From Actinomycetes bacterium (GTDB taxonomy: Bacteria; Actinomycetota; Acidimicrobiia; Acidimicrobiales; Ilumatobacteraceae): DNA of 43,539 nt. The stretch covers positions 1 to 43,539 of the forward strand of contig JANYDH010000175.1 of the NCBI GenBank assembly GCA_025359865.1, given 5' to 3'. Position 1 is the first letter of the stretch. Every line of letters starts with the position of its first letter. A model generated the notes under the pieces. That model was not told the DNA's origin and searched no databases. It worked only from the letters and a program-made list of their open reading frames with translations. A program made the translations under genes and the position numbers. Below are positions 15,744-24,190 of the stretch, piece by piece.

Positions 15744-16961
15744 TTACCGGTCGGCGGACGTCACCGCCACCTGCACCGCGGAGGCGCTGTTCGAAATGAC
15801 CCGCAGCGACCAGCCGTTGGCAACGAACGTTTCGTCCAAGCCGAGTAGATCGGTGTACGGCGCCGTGCCGACAAGCGTCTCCTGCAACCGCTCGACGCCC
15901 TCGCCGGCGGAGTCGTCGATGAGGTGCACTGCCACGCCAGCTTCTGGCAAGGCGTTGTCGAATCCCGTCGGTCTGAGATATTCGACGGTGAGCATTCGGT
16001 GCTCGTCGATGGGCAGCAGCAGTAGGCGCGTACCCGACGATGCCGTCGAGGGGGCGAGCGTAAACGGTTGCGGTTCGCTGGCCGCGGCAGCGTTGGACAG
16101 CGCGTGAGCGACATCGTCGAGCGGCAGCCATCCCACTGCAAGGCGGTTGACAGCAAGGGTGTCGGGACCGTGTCGCCGCCATGGGTCGACGTCGCGTGGC
16201 GCAGCGCTGTTGCTCATCACGTCGAGTGCGCTGGTGTAGCCGAACTTGTCGTTGAGCACCTCGCCGGAATGCGGCAGGCCGATGGTGTGGCCGATCTCAT
16301 GCTCGATCAGGTCGAGGGCCGGGATGAACCCCCAGTCGGGATGAAAGTCGCTGGCACCGACATAGGCGGATCGTCGCGTGATCGATGCCTCGCATGAGGT
16401 GGTGCACGATGCCCACGTGCCAGGTGTGCCCCACCCCCCAGGGGCCTGCGCAGTGTGCTCGGCCGTGGCGATCGCGAATACCGCAGTAGCTGTGGGAGAT
16501 GACTGGTCGAGGGCGTTGTCGACGCACGTCTGGCTGGTATCGCCAGGTGCCATGGAGATCGTGCCGCCGGGGATGAAGCGCGGTTGGTAGACGCCGAACG
16601 AGATTGCGGTGAAGTACCCACGTACTCGTGATCCGGCGCGACGGATGACGTCGTCCGGGGAGAGCGGCAACCGCAGCGTAGGGTCGCCGTAGGTGGGGTC
16701 GGTGGTGTCGACCGGAACGTCGCAGATCCACACCTCGAACGTGTCCGGCCCGGCAGCGTCCTTCAGCGCAGCGAGTCGCATCGCCTCTGCCGGCATCGCC
16801 TCTGGTGCCTCGGTCGTGGTGGTCGCAGCAATGCTGGTGCTGGTGGTCGTGGTGCTCGTGCTGGTGCTGTTGGAATCCGGCGCGGCAGTTCCGGGCTGCT
16901 GCGTGCAGGAGGCGATCAGCACGAGTGCCACCAACGTGGCGGCGGCGCCAGTTCTGCCCAT
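15744..16961 (-). CDS. Metzincin-like zinc metalloprotease lipoprotein
   Basis: A 405-residue protein starting at ATG 16961. An upstream in-frame start at 17036 would put 25 residues ahead of the signal peptide and is rejected. The signal peptide has lipobox LIASC, then a Ser/Thr low-complexity linker. The catalytic site HEIGHTIGLPH has His221, Glu222, His225 and His231, the HExxHxxGxxH metzincin pattern. A Met-turn candidate (ALDVMSNS) lies about 20 residues on. Cysteines near CVDN and SCTTSCEAS may form disulphides. It is an extracytoplasmic membrane-anchored peptidase of unknown substrate. It ends 7 bp before the mutase start, so the two may be co-transcribed. Confidence 0.85.
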   Translation of the reverse strand: MGRTGAAATLVALVLIASCTQQPGTAAPDSNSTSTSTTTTSTSIAATTTTEAPEAMPAEAMRLAALKDAAGPDTFEVWICDVPVDTTDPTYGDPTLRLPLSPDDVIRRAGSRVRGYFTAISFGVYQPRFIPGGTISMAPGDTSQTCVDNALDQSSPTATAVFAIATAEHTAQAPGGWGTPGTWASCTTSCEASITRRSAYVGASDFHPDWGFIPALDLIEHEIGHTIGLPHSGEVLNDKFGYTSALDVMSNSAAPRDVDPWRRHGPDTLAVNRLAVGWLPLDDVAHALSNAAAASEPQPFTLAPSTASSGTRLLLLPIDEHRMLTVEYLRPTGFDNALPEAGVAVHLIDDSAGEGVERLQETLVGTAPYTDLLGLDETFVANGWSLRVISNSASAVQVAVTSADR

Positions 16962-17099
16962 CGCTTCAGCATCGCACGCCGGCTGACGATTCGAGCATGC
17001 AGGTAGAAGTCGACGATGGTCGATGCCGTTCGGCAAACTTCTTTCAAGAATTTCTCAAGTTGCCTACAGGGCCGTCCGATACCTCTTCCACAACGGTGT

Positions 17100-17129
17100 T
17101 GGTGGTGGCGGTCGGCGGGGCCACCACCA
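17100..17129 (-). terminator. Probable terminator of aat
   Basis: 10-bp inverted repeat (tggtggtggc at 17100-17109 and its complement at 17120-17129) around a 10-nt loop, 26 bp downstream of the aat stop on the minus strand. No T-tract is visible. Confidence 0.45.
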
Positions 17130-17155
17130 CTAGCACCGGGGCGGGCTCTTGATCA

Positions 17156-17875
17156 TCAGGAGTGTCGGTCCATGGCGCGGCCTGCGGCAGATGCCTCGGC
17201 GAGCAGGCCCAGGTACGTCGCTCGGGGCACCTCGATCACGCCAAGTGACGCAAGGTGATCGGTTCTCCATTGCACGTCCAGCAGGGTCGCGCCCGTGGTG
17301 TTCAACCACTCGACGAGTGCGACAAGGGCCACCTTCGAGGCGTCGCGTGCGGCGGAGAACATCGACTCGCCGGCGAACACTCGCCCGATTCGCACGCCGT
17401 ACAGGCCTCCGACAAGTTCGCCGTCGCGGTAGGTCTCGACGCTGTGCACCCAACCGAGCCGAAACAGTTGTTCGTACGCGTCGATGAAGGCCGGCGTGAT
17501 CCAGCCATGCGGGCGGTTCGAATCACCGCATCGCAGCATCACTTCACGAACGTCGGTGTCGAAGCGCACCTCGTAGTGACGGCAACTCTGACGCAACGAG
17601 CGCGTCACTCGCAACCCGTCGAGTGGAAGGATCCCGCGTGGGTCTGGCGACCACCACCCGATGACGCGTTTGCGGACCGGCATCGGGAACAAACCACTTC
17701 GATACGCAGCAAGAACCGTGCCGGGTTCTAAATCGGCACCCACACCGCAGAGCCCTTGGTCGTCGGCCGTATCGGGGTGGGGCAGTCGCCATCGCGAGGG
17801 TGGTGGCTCGACCGGGTCTGGCCGGGTGGTAGGAAACTCAGTACTGATAGAAGCCCAGTTTGGTCTTCCTGCCAA
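17156..17875 (-). CDS. aat: Leucyl/phenylalanyl-tRNA--protein transferase
   Basis: A 239-residue GNAT-fold aminoacyl-transferase of the N-degron pathway; it adds Leu or Phe to proteins with N-terminal Lys or Arg for ClpS/ClpAP recognition. Family blocks are GLCGVGADLEPGTVLAAYRSGLFPMPV, WWSPDPRGILPLDGLRVTRSLRQ, TWITPAFIDAYEQLFRLGWVHSVE-like (here GWITPAF), and LVGGLYGVRIGRVFAGESMFS, with LDVQWRTDHLASLG near the end. The only start is ATG 17875, inside the 3' end of the dehydrogenase gene (38-bp overlap), so the pair is translationally linked. Confidence 0.94.
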   Translation of the reverse strand: MAGRPNWASISTEFPTTRPDPVEPPPSRWRLPHPDTADDQGLCGVGADLEPGTVLAAYRSGLFPMPVRKRVIGWWSPDPRGILPLDGLRVTRSLRQSCRHYEVRFDTDVREVMLRCGDSNRPHGWITPAFIDAYEQLFRLGWVHSVETYRDGELVGGLYGVRIGRVFAGESMFSAARDASKVALVALVEWLNTTGATLLDVQWRTDHLASLGVIEVPRATYLGLLAEASAAGRAMDRHS

Positions 17876-18701
17876 GACGACCTGCAGTCACCATCCGCCG
17901 AAGGGTCGGTACAGCGGCGTAGTTGGCGTCGCGGAACTCGTCATAGAGCGCGTCGAGGATGGCAAGCGAGGTGTCGAGTCCGACGAGATCGAGCAATGCG
18001 AACGGCCCCATCGGGAAGTTGCAGCCGCCCTTCATCGCCGTATCGATCGACTCCTTGGAGGCCGTCCCCTGCTCCCACAGTCGAACGGCGTTGTTGAGGT
18101 AGGGAAACAGGAGCGCGTTGACGATGAAGCCGGCACGGTCTTGCACCTCGACAGCGTCCTTGCCGCACGCAGCGGCGAAGGCCATCGCTGTGGCGATCGT
18201 CGCATCGGACGCCGTGATCGGGCGGATCACTTCGACGAGCTTCATCGCCGGCGCCGGATTGAAGAAGTGGATTCCGCACACCAGTTCAGGCCGCTTGGTG
18301 ACCATCGCCAACTCAACAACCGGCAGCGTGGACGTGTTCGTGGCGAGGATTCCGCCCGGCTTGACGATTTGCTCGAGTTCGGCGAAGAGGTCCAACTTCA
18401 CCTGCAGGTCTTCGACGACCGATTCGATCACCAGATCGCAGTCCGCGACTCCGCCGAGGTGATCAGTTGCGGTGATACGACCGAGAATGGCCGCTTTGTC
18501 CTCCTCGGTTGCCTTGCCGCGTTCGATCGACTTGGTGAGCCCTTTGTCGATGGAGGCGACGAGAGCGTCGGCGGTGGCTTGCGACCGCGATCTGACGACC
18601 ACGTCGTACCCGGCGCGAGCGGCGACTTCAGCGAGTCCCGCCCCCATGATCCCCGAGCCGAGGATCCCGACCCGCTTGATGTCATCCGGCGCACCTGTCA
18701 T
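17838..18701 (-). CDS. 3-hydroxyacyl/3-hydroxybutyryl-CoA dehydrogenase
   Basis: A 287-residue NAD(P)-dependent dehydrogenase interconverting acetoacetyl-CoA and 3-hydroxybutyryl-CoA type substrates. The Rossmann loop is VGILGSGIMGAGLAEV at the N-terminus. The catalytic His is in CGIHFFNPAPAMKLVEVI with the paired Glu. The C-terminal domain has DRAGFIVNALLFPYLNNAV and GPFALLDLVGLDTSL. Length matches the FadB2/Hbd single-function type. Together with the MeaA-type mutase downstream it fits C4 acyl-CoA metabolism, possibly the ethylmalonyl-CoA pathway. Confidence 0.92.
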   Translation of the reverse strand: MTGAPDDIKRVGILGSGIMGAGLAEVAARAGYDVVVRSRSQATADALVASIDKGLTKSIERGKATEEDKAAILGRITATDHLGGVADCDLVIESVVEDLQVKLDLFAELEQIVKPGGILATNTSTLPVVELAMVTKRPELVCGIHFFNPAPAMKLVEVIRPITASDATIATAMAFAAACGKDAVEVQDRAGFIVNALLFPYLNNAVRLWEQGTASKESIDTAMKGGCNFPMGPFALLDLVGLDTSLAILDALYDEFRDANYAAVPTLRRMVTAGRLGRKTKLGFYQY

Positions 18702-18771
18702 GAGATGACACTAACGACTGACCCCCGACGAAAGCTACTCACGGGTAACAGCCGCTGCCAGCCCACATCCG

Positions 18772-18823
18772 CAGCGTTTGGTAGCTGCGGCCCCCCAGAG
18801 GGGGCGCGACCTACCAAACGCTG
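18772..18823. repeat. Hairpin element, family A, copy 1
   Basis: Arms cagcgtttggtag (18772-18784) and ctaccaaacgctg (18811-18823). An inner GC arm, gcggccccc / ggggcgc, sits at the tip. It is intergenic between the dehydrogenase and the LLM oxidoreductase, both minus. It shares arms and the G/C-rich tip with the element at 28478-28531. Confidence 0.85.
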
Positions 18824-18858
18824 GGCTGTGAAGAGGGGCGGGGCGGGGCGGGTCACGA

Positions 18859-19953
18859 TCATCGCGGTGGTGGGGCGGCCGAATGCGCTTGCCAGTGTTC
18901 GGCGAGTAGCTCGATGCTGCGAATTCGCGCCGACAAGTCGTAGGCGACCGAAGTGACCATCAACTCGTTCGCTCCAGTACGCGAAACCAGGTTCCGGAGT
19001 TCGGCCACTACGGTAGAAATCTCTCCGACCACCCGGCTGGTAGGTAATCGGTTGGCCTGGTCGAGGTCGGGGTGGATGGAAGCGTCGTGGGGCGATGGGA
19101 GGCGAATGAACCGACCGGTGCGCCGTCCGAGCGCGGTGAGGCGACCCGGTGCCGAGTGCCAGTCGGCCTGCTCCTTTGTATCGGCGGCGAGCACGTTCGC
19201 GGTGACGATCAGATACGGCTGATCAAGGACTATCGACGGGCGGAAGTGCTGGCGGTACAACTCGGTGGCCTGCAGGGTGCCGCCCATGTCGAAGTGGTGC
19301 GCAAAGGCGAACGGCAAACCGAGATGCCCCGCCAGTTGAGCGCTGAACCCGCTCGACCCGAGAAGAAAGACAGCAGGCGCCGAGGTGGCGGCTGGGGTTG
19401 CCCGAAACCTGTCCCACAGTCCGGTATCACGGCGCGGATCGCCGAGCAGGCCCATCAGGTCGATCAGGTCATGGGGGAAGTCTTCTGCGCCAAGGGAATC
19501 AGGCGATCGCCGCAGCGCAGCGGCGGTGAGTTGGTCGGTACCGGGGGCGCGGCCGATCCCGACGTCGATCCGTCCAGGGTGCAGGCTCTCCAACAGCGCG
19601 AACTGCTCGGCCACCACGAGCGGAGCATGGTTGGGCAGCATCACTCCGCCGGACCCGATGCGGATCGTGGTGGTGATCGCCGCGAGATGCGCCATCAGCA
19701 CGGTTGGCGCTGTACAGGCCACGCTCGACATGTTGTGGTGCTCGGCCACCCAGAATCGGGTATAGCCGAGTTCGTCGGCACGTCGGGCGAGTGCCGCGGT
19801 GGTTTGCAGGGCGTCGCCGCTCGACTGACCGTCGTTGAGCACGGTCAGATCAAGAATCGACAGGCGTACAGATTCGGGCTCGGTCTCGGGCTCGGGTTTG
19901 GTCACGTCGTCGGTCACGGTCACGGTCACGGTCTCGGTCACGGTCACGGTCAC
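18859..19953 (-). CDS. LLM-class flavin-dependent oxidoreductase
   Basis: A 364-residue luciferase-like monooxygenase (F420 or FMN). Typical blocks are LSILDLTVLNDG, ALARRADELGYTRFWVAEHHNM, TTIRIGSGGVMLPNHAPLVVAEQFALLESLHPGRIDVGIGRAPG, and FLLGSSGFSAQLAGHLGLPFAFAHHF. This is the MsnO8-like subgroup. The first 28 residues are odd: Thr-Val dipeptides followed by a Pro-Glu tail, encoded by a hexanucleotide repeat. Conserved sequence begins only at SVRLSIL. The only upstream start is GTG 19953, with a stop eight codons before it, but internal GTGs in the repeat could also serve. Confidence 0.9.
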   Translation of the reverse strand: MTVTVTETVTVTVTDDVTKPEPETEPESVRLSILDLTVLNDGQSSGDALQTTAALARRADELGYTRFWVAEHHNMSSVACTAPTVLMAHLAAITTTIRIGSGGVMLPNHAPLVVAEQFALLESLHPGRIDVGIGRAPGTDQLTAAALRRSPDSLGAEDFPHDLIDLMGLLGDPRRDTGLWDRFRATPAATSAPAVFLLGSSGFSAQLAGHLGLPFAFAHHFDMGGTLQATELYRQHFRPSIVLDQPYLIVTANVLAADTKEQADWHSAPGRLTALGRRTGRFIRLPSPHDASIHPDLDQANRLPTSRVVGEISTVVAELRNLVSRTGANELMVTSVAYDLSARIRSIELLAEHWQAHSAAPPPR

Positions 19954-19959
19954 GTCGTC
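19901..19959. repeat. Hexanucleotide repeat over the LLM gene start
   Basis: About nine units of gtcacg/gtcggt-type 6-mers (cggtca register), with two cgtcgt interruptions. On the minus strand they encode alternating Thr-Val and supply several GTG codons. A similar ggctcg array follows at about 19877-19897. The unit length preserves frame. Confidence 0.85.
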
Positions 19960-20067
19960 AACCGTATGGCCGAATCAGCGACATTGTGGTCGACCGATCT
20001 ATCAGCCACAGCGAATACGACTCACTCGGTCCGATTGACCACCCGGTTGTCTCCTGTTGAGCGAAGG

Positions 20068-21210
20068 TCAGGCCAGCGAAGGCCGGATGAGGAACTTCTG
20101 CCCGGTCGCCTGGCGGGCATAGGCGGTGATGGCATCGAGTCCGAGCGCGCCGACCAGCGAGACCTCGTCGGTGTAGTGGCTGGCGAAGGTGGTGGTCAGC
20201 TCGGCCACAACTCGGTTGCGCAACCGTTGCATCCCGTCGAGGCCGATCTTTTGGAGGAAGGGGGTGAGTAGCCAGCCGCCGATGCTCCACGCCATGCCGA
20301 AGTTGCGGCCCAACTCTGTGGCACTGCGATCGAGTCCACCATAGATGTACACCTGCTTGTGGACGGTGCTTCCATAGCGGCTGTACTCGGTGGCGGTCGC
20401 GTTGGCGGCGGCCTCCATTGCGCTGAGGATCTGGCCGGCAACCCGTCCGCCGCCGATGGCATCGAACGCAATGGTGGCCCCAGTGGCGATAAGCGCCTGG
20501 GTGAGGTCGTCCATGAATGTCGGAACGCTCGAGTCGCACACGTGCACCGCTCCAACGTCGCGCAACATCGCAGCCTGTTCCGGTCGGCGGACGACGTTGA
20601 CCAGCCGAACACCGTCGGCGAGACAGATCCGGTGCAGCATCTGACCTAGATTTGATGCGGCCGCGGTGTGTACGAGCGCACTGTGGCCCTCCATCCGCAT
20701 CGTCTCGACCATGCCGAGCGCAGTGAGCGGGTTCACGAAACACGACGCCCCGTGCGCGGCCTCGGTTCCGTCTGGTAATGGCAGGCACATCCCAGCGGGC
20801 AGGCTGCGGTACTCCGCGTACATCGCCCCGCCGACGGCGGCCACCATCGTTCCGAGCAGCGCCTGCGCTTCGGGGGAGGAGCCAGCGGCCACCACCACGC
20901 CAGCACCTTCGTTACCGACGGCCATCGACTCTCCGAGCCGACCCGCCATTGCCGCCATGACCGGCGGTGAGATGGGAGCGCTGACGACCACGTTGTCGGC
21001 GGTGCCGCTCGTCGTGGCCTGTGTGAGGTCGGCAGCAGCCAGTAGCAAGCCGAGGTCTGAAGGGTTGATCGGCGCAGCGTCGACGCGCACCAGCACTTCG
21101 TGGTCAGCGGGAACCGGGGTGTCGACGGTGGCGATCGACAACTCCAGGCGGCCATCGCTCGTGACCAGCGATCGGATCTGGCGCATGGTGGTGGGCACGA
21201 CTGGTTGCAT
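20068..21210 (-). CDS. MDR-superfamily zinc-free alcohol dehydrogenase / quinone oxidoreductase
   Basis: A 380-residue medium-chain dehydrogenase/reductase. The N-terminal GroES-like domain has EVLVRVDAAPINPSDLG, then VGNEGAGVVVAAG. The Rossmann domain has ALVHTAAASNLGQMLHRICLADGVRLVNVVRR, in which the usual G-x-x-G-x-x-G is altered to AAASNLGQ. The structural-zinc cysteine cluster is absent, as in QOR-type enzymes. The C-terminal segment KFLIRPSLA is typical of a subgroup I remember only as annotated zinc-binding dehydrogenase. A GGAG Shine-Dalgarno before 21210 supports that start over an internal ATG at 21186. The substrate is unknown. Confidence 0.85.
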   Translation of the reverse strand: MQPVVPTTMRQIRSLVTSDGRLELSIATVDTPVPADHEVLVRVDAAPINPSDLGLLLAAADLTQATTSGTADNVVVSAPISPPVMAAMAGRLGESMAVGNEGAGVVVAAGSSPEAQALLGTMVAAVGGAMYAEYRSLPAGMCLPLPDGTEAAHGASCFVNPLTALGMVETMRMEGHSALVHTAAASNLGQMLHRICLADGVRLVNVVRRPEQAAMLRDVGAVHVCDSSVPTFMDDLTQALIATGATIAFDAIGGGRVAGQILSAMEAAANATATEYSRYGSTVHKQVYIYGGLDRSATELGRNFGMAWSIGGWLLTPFLQKIGLDGMQRLRNRVVAELTTTFASHYTDEVSLVGALGLDAITAYARQATGQKFLIRPSLA

Positions 21211-21313
21211 GGCTCATCTCCGTTGCCTCGGTGAAGTCAGTACCCTACAAGGCCCGCCGATCGCTCCCCGTCTGATGCTTACCTGAGCCTGCCGATGAGC
21301 TAGACGAGCAACC

Positions 21314-22252
21314 ATGACCGAAGCTGTCACCGGAGCGTTGCTGAATACCGACCAGATGGCGGCGTTCGTATCTCGTGGGTTTCTCCGCTTCGATGCGGTC
21401 GTGCCAGCCGAGATCAACGCCCAGGCAATGGAGGAACTGCCGACGCTGTTCCGGGCTTGGCTCGACGAGTTCCGCGGGCCAGCGTCGGACCCAGCAGTAG
21501 ATACCGCCGGCGGTGTGCCGTTGCCCCGCTCTGGCACGATGCTCGCTCACGCGTACCCGGAGCACTCGGCGTTCGCCAGGATGGTGCGAGTGCCGGAGGT
21601 GGCGGGTGCGATCGCGTCGCTCGTCGGTATTGACCCGGTGGTCGACCATCACTTCGTCCACCTCAAGAAGCCAGGCGATCTCACCGCGCAGGGACTGCAC
21701 TGCGACGCGATCATCGATCACGGCCAAGCCTTCGACATCCAACTGTTCTGGTTTCCTCACGATGTGTCCCCTGGTGCCGGTGGGACCCGGTTCGTTCCCG
21801 GCAGCCATCTGCGGCATGTGAACATGGATGACATCTCGCGCTATCAGCACCTTGCCGGGGAGGAGTACTACTCCGGCACGGCAGGTACGGTCATAATTTT
21901 CCATCAGGGCATGTGGCATGCCGGGGCACCGAACCGCAGCGACACCCTCCGCGTGATGGGCAAGCTACGACTCAATCCAACGCAGCGGCAATTGCGGCTG
22001 TGGGACACGGCCGACCTCGACGAACGCAATCGTGCTGATGACCACTTCTTCGCGCTCAGTGAGCAGGGCACAGTGGCCTCGCGGTTGCGCGGCTCCGAGC
22101 CGTGGTTCGAGCCGTCTGTACACCGGCTCGAGACGGTGCAGCGGGCCCATCTGTGGCGCTACCTCACCGGTGACGAGGGATTCGACGTCGACTGGTACCT
22201 CACCCGTACCGAGCACCGTGCTGCGTTGGACGCAAAGGAAGCGGGCCGATGA
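21314..22252 (+). CDS. Phytanoyl-CoA dioxygenase (PhyH) family Fe(II)/2OG oxygenase
   Basis: A 312-residue protein. The iron triad is visible as H-x-D in GLHCDAIIDHG and the distal His in FHQGMWHAGAPNRSD. The 2-oxoglutarate Arg is likely in LRVMGKLRLNP. GAGGTRFVPGSHL is the characteristic PhyH loop. Members hydroxylate lipids or small molecules; the substrate here is unknown. It overlaps by 4 bp with the small ORF at 22249, so the two are coupled. Confidence 0.9.
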   Translation: MTEAVTGALLNTDQMAAFVSRGFLRFDAVVPAEINAQAMEELPTLFRAWLDEFRGPASDPAVDTAGGVPLPRSGTMLAHAYPEHSAFARMVRVPEVAGAIASLVGIDPVVDHHFVHLKKPGDLTAQGLHCDAIIDHGQAFDIQLFWFPHDVSPGAGGTRFVPGSHLRHVNMDDISRYQHLAGEEYYSGTAGTVIIFHQGMWHAGAPNRSDTLRVMGKLRLNPTQRQLRLWDTADLDERNRADDHFFALSEQGTVASRLRGSEPWFEPSVHRLETVQRAHLWRYLTGDEGFDVDWYLTRTEHRAALDAKEAGR

Positions 22253-22521
22253 CCACGCAACGCCAGCAGATCCTGATCCTCTGGCTGGCCAGTTCATCGC
22301 TCGATACGCGGGTGTTGGGGTGGGCCTTTCATGACGGCACGGCAGGTGCCGGACCACAGCCGGTCGGCGATCCGCCCTATTCCACCGGCGTAGACGCGAT
22401 GACGCATGGGTGGCGCATGATCCAGATGTCGCCGCTACTTCCGGCGCACCCGGGACAAGAGCGCGAGACATCGTTCCTCAAGCACGAGTTCACGTTTGAG
22501 CGGATACTTGACGTTCCTTGA
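22249..22521 (+). CDS. Small conserved hypothetical coupled to PhyH gene
   Basis: A 90-residue protein starting in the stop of the PhyH gene (ATGA). It holds ILWLASSSLDTRVLGWAFHD and GWRMIQMSPLLPAHPGQERETSFLKHEF. The second block resembles small bacterial proteins of unknown function that I have seen, which argues for a real gene. The 3' end overlaps by 32 bp with the convergent homocysteine methyltransferase gene. The function may be linked to the PhyH reaction, but this is inference. Confidence 0.7.
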   Translation: MTTQRQQILILWLASSSLDTRVLGWAFHDGTAGAGPQPVGDPPYSTGVDAMTHGWRMIQMSPLLPAHPGQERETSFLKHEFTFERILDVP

Positions 22522-23452
22522 CGATGGTTGCGATCAGCTCGATGTGCGCGGGCTCCATCCCGCAGCATCCTCCGACCAGTGTGGCGCCGATGTCCAGCCA
22601 GTTCGACACGAACCGGCCATAGCTCGGCGGGTCGAGATCGTTGCGGAACTCCGAGATCTGAGCGTTGGCTTCGCCGGTGGTGGTGTGCGCTGCGACGAAG
22701 CGGTTGGCGTAGCCGCCGACTGCAACCGAATCGCCTACGCGGCCAACCGCGATCGCGATCGCCGCGGTGATCGTCTCGGCCGAACAGCAGTTGAACAGCA
22801 CTGCGCTGGCTCCGAGGTCAACTGCTGCTGCGACCGCGTCGGCAACGGGTTCTCCCGACCGGAGCAAGCCGTCCCGAGTGTTGCCGCGAGTGTTGCCGCG
22901 GGTGTTGCCGCGGGTGTTGTCAAGGGTGTACGAGATCCACAGGGGCAGTGTCGCTGACGTGCCCGCCCGGTCGAGCGCATTTCGTACGGCTGTCGCTTCT
23001 GCGATCGAACCAAGGGTCTCGCCGAGCCAGATGTCGATGTGTTCAGTCAATCCCTCGACGAGTGGATCGATGAGCCGCGGCGCGTCAACGGCGGCGAAGA
23101 GGTCGGGCCTGTACGAGCCAAACAGCGGGGGAAGCGAGCCAGCCACCAGCACGGGATGTGACGCTGACGCTGCCGATGCTGCTTGCCGAGCCAACCGACC
23201 GGACAGGGCGGCAAGGTCACGGGCCTCGGCAGCGAAGCGTTCTTCACCGATGTGGAACGGCACGATCGCGTAGCTGTTGGTGGTGATCACTTGAGCACCG
23301 GCATCGATGAAATTGGTGTGTGCTTGCACCACCCGGTCCGGCCCATCGGTCAGCGCTAGCGCCGACCACTCGGGCTGCCGGAATGGCGCACCGATACGCA
23401 TTAACTCGCGACCCATTCCGCCGTCCAACACCATCACCTGTGCGCTCATCAT
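22490..23452 (-). CDS. Homocysteine S-methyltransferase family protein
   Basis: A 320-residue (beta/alpha)8 zinc methyltransferase of the MmuM/BHMT type. It opens with VLDGGMGRELMRIGAPF and continues TNFIDAGAQVITTNSYA. The zinc cysteines are in LFNCCSAETI and VGGCCGMEP. It likely transfers methyl from S-methylmethionine or a betaine-type donor to homocysteine. An in-frame 12-bp repeat inserts four NTRG/NTRD units near residue 180, between two conserved strands. MM at the start leaves one residue of ambiguity. Confidence 0.92.
   Translation of the reverse strand: MMSAQVMVLDGGMGRELMRIGAPFRQPEWSALALTDGPDRVVQAHTNFIDAGAQVITTNSYAIVPFHIGEERFAAEARDLAALSGRLARQAASAASASHPVLVAGSLPPLFGSYRPDLFAAVDAPRLIDPLVEGLTEHIDIWLGETLGSIAEATAVRNALDRAGTSATLPLWISYTLDNTRGNTRGNTRGNTRDGLLRSGEPVADAVAAAVDLGASAVLFNCCSAETITAAIAIAVGRVGDSVAVGGYANRFVAAHTTTGEANAQISEFRNDLDPPSYGRFVSNWLDIGATLVGGCCGMEPAHIELIATIVKERQVSAQT
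22878..22925. repeat. 12-bp tandem repeat, 4 copies
   Basis: gtgttgccgcga/g, three close copies plus one diverged (gtgttgtcaagg). On the minus strand it encodes NTRG-type tetrapeptides inside the homocysteine methyltransferase, a loop where the family has no such repeat. Confidence 0.9.
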
Positions 23453-23510
23453 CGAAGCCTGGCACAGCCACTGCGTGAGGCCGTCCTTGCTGGATCACAT
23501 CCTCACTCCC

Positions 23511-24095
23511 TCACATTGGCGCGAGTCGAGCGTTGATCACATCCTCGAGTCCCTTGAGAAACATCCCGAGGCGAAGTACGACGACATTCGTGGAGCGGGG
23601 CATTGTGACCACCAGCGCGCGTGGTCCAGACTGCCCCGCGATGATTCCGGCGAACTGGACCGGCTGATCGGGGTCGATGCGCAGCACGTCGACCCCACGG
23701 GCGAGCCAGACTCGGCCCGGCACGAACCGTAGGTACTCGTCGAAGAGTTCGAGGTTGCCGGTGATGGTGGTGTCCGGCCCGCCGATCGATAACACCATCG
23801 AACTCTCGTCGACCGAGGCCCTGGTGTACTGGGCGATCGTCAGTGCGTCGTGCAGATGAATTTTCGCCGCACCCCTCCACAGCGGCGTCACGCTCGCTGT
23901 CGAACTCGTCAACATGGACGGACCGCCGTCGTTCATGTCGCGCCGCTCTCGGTCGGTCTTCAGCAGCTCCGAGAACAGCTCGCCCACAGCTCCGGCACCA
24001 GCACCGAGCGCTGGCCGAATCCGCTTTACCGAAATCTCGGTTCTGGCGAGAATCGTTCGCAGTGTCTCCTCGTGCGCGCTACAGAAGCTCAGCAT
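23511..24095 (-). CDS. Conserved hypothetical protein
   Basis: A 194-residue soluble protein that I do not recognise. The N-terminal helix is SAHEETLRTILARTEISVKRI. The C-terminal half is beta-rich (SSMVLSIGGPDTTITGNLELFDEYLRFVPGRVWLARGVDVLRID, then RALVVTMPRSTNVVVLRLG). It has no signal peptide or metal motif. Codon use and the lack of a competing frame support a real gene. It lies alone, between the methyltransferase gene and a divergent SAM enzyme. Confidence 0.65.
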   Translation of the reverse strand: MLSFCSAHEETLRTILARTEISVKRIRPALGAGAGAVGELFSELLKTDRERRDMNDGGPSMLTSSTASVTPLWRGAAKIHLHDALTIAQYTRASVDESSMVLSIGGPDTTITGNLELFDEYLRFVPGRVWLARGVDVLRIDPDQPVQFAGIIAGQSGPRALVVTMPRSTNVVVLRLGMFLKGLEDVINARLAPM

Positions 24096-24125
24096 CGCCT
24101 CAGCCTAGAACACCATCGCCGAGAC

Positions 24126-24175
24126 TGATGTTTGGCGCTGGGCAGTTGTCAATGACAACCAAACGCCAAAGGTCA
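24126..24175. repeat. Hairpin element, family B, copy 1
   Basis: Outer arms tttggcg (24131-24137) and cgccaaa (24164-24170), inner hairpin gttgtc-aat-gacaac (24145-24159), and outermost tga/tca pairing. It lies 15 bp upstream of the SAM methyltransferase start. It shares tgtcaatgacaac and cgccaaaggtca with the element at 26110-26163. Confidence 0.82.
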
Positions 24176-24190
24176 TGATGGAAAATCGAG

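Noticed and set aside
19072-20271. 399-codon plus-strand open frame
   Set aside because: It is antisense to the LLM oxidoreductase and the MDR gene end, and contains GHGHGLGHGHG from the hexanucleotide repeat. No family is recognisable.
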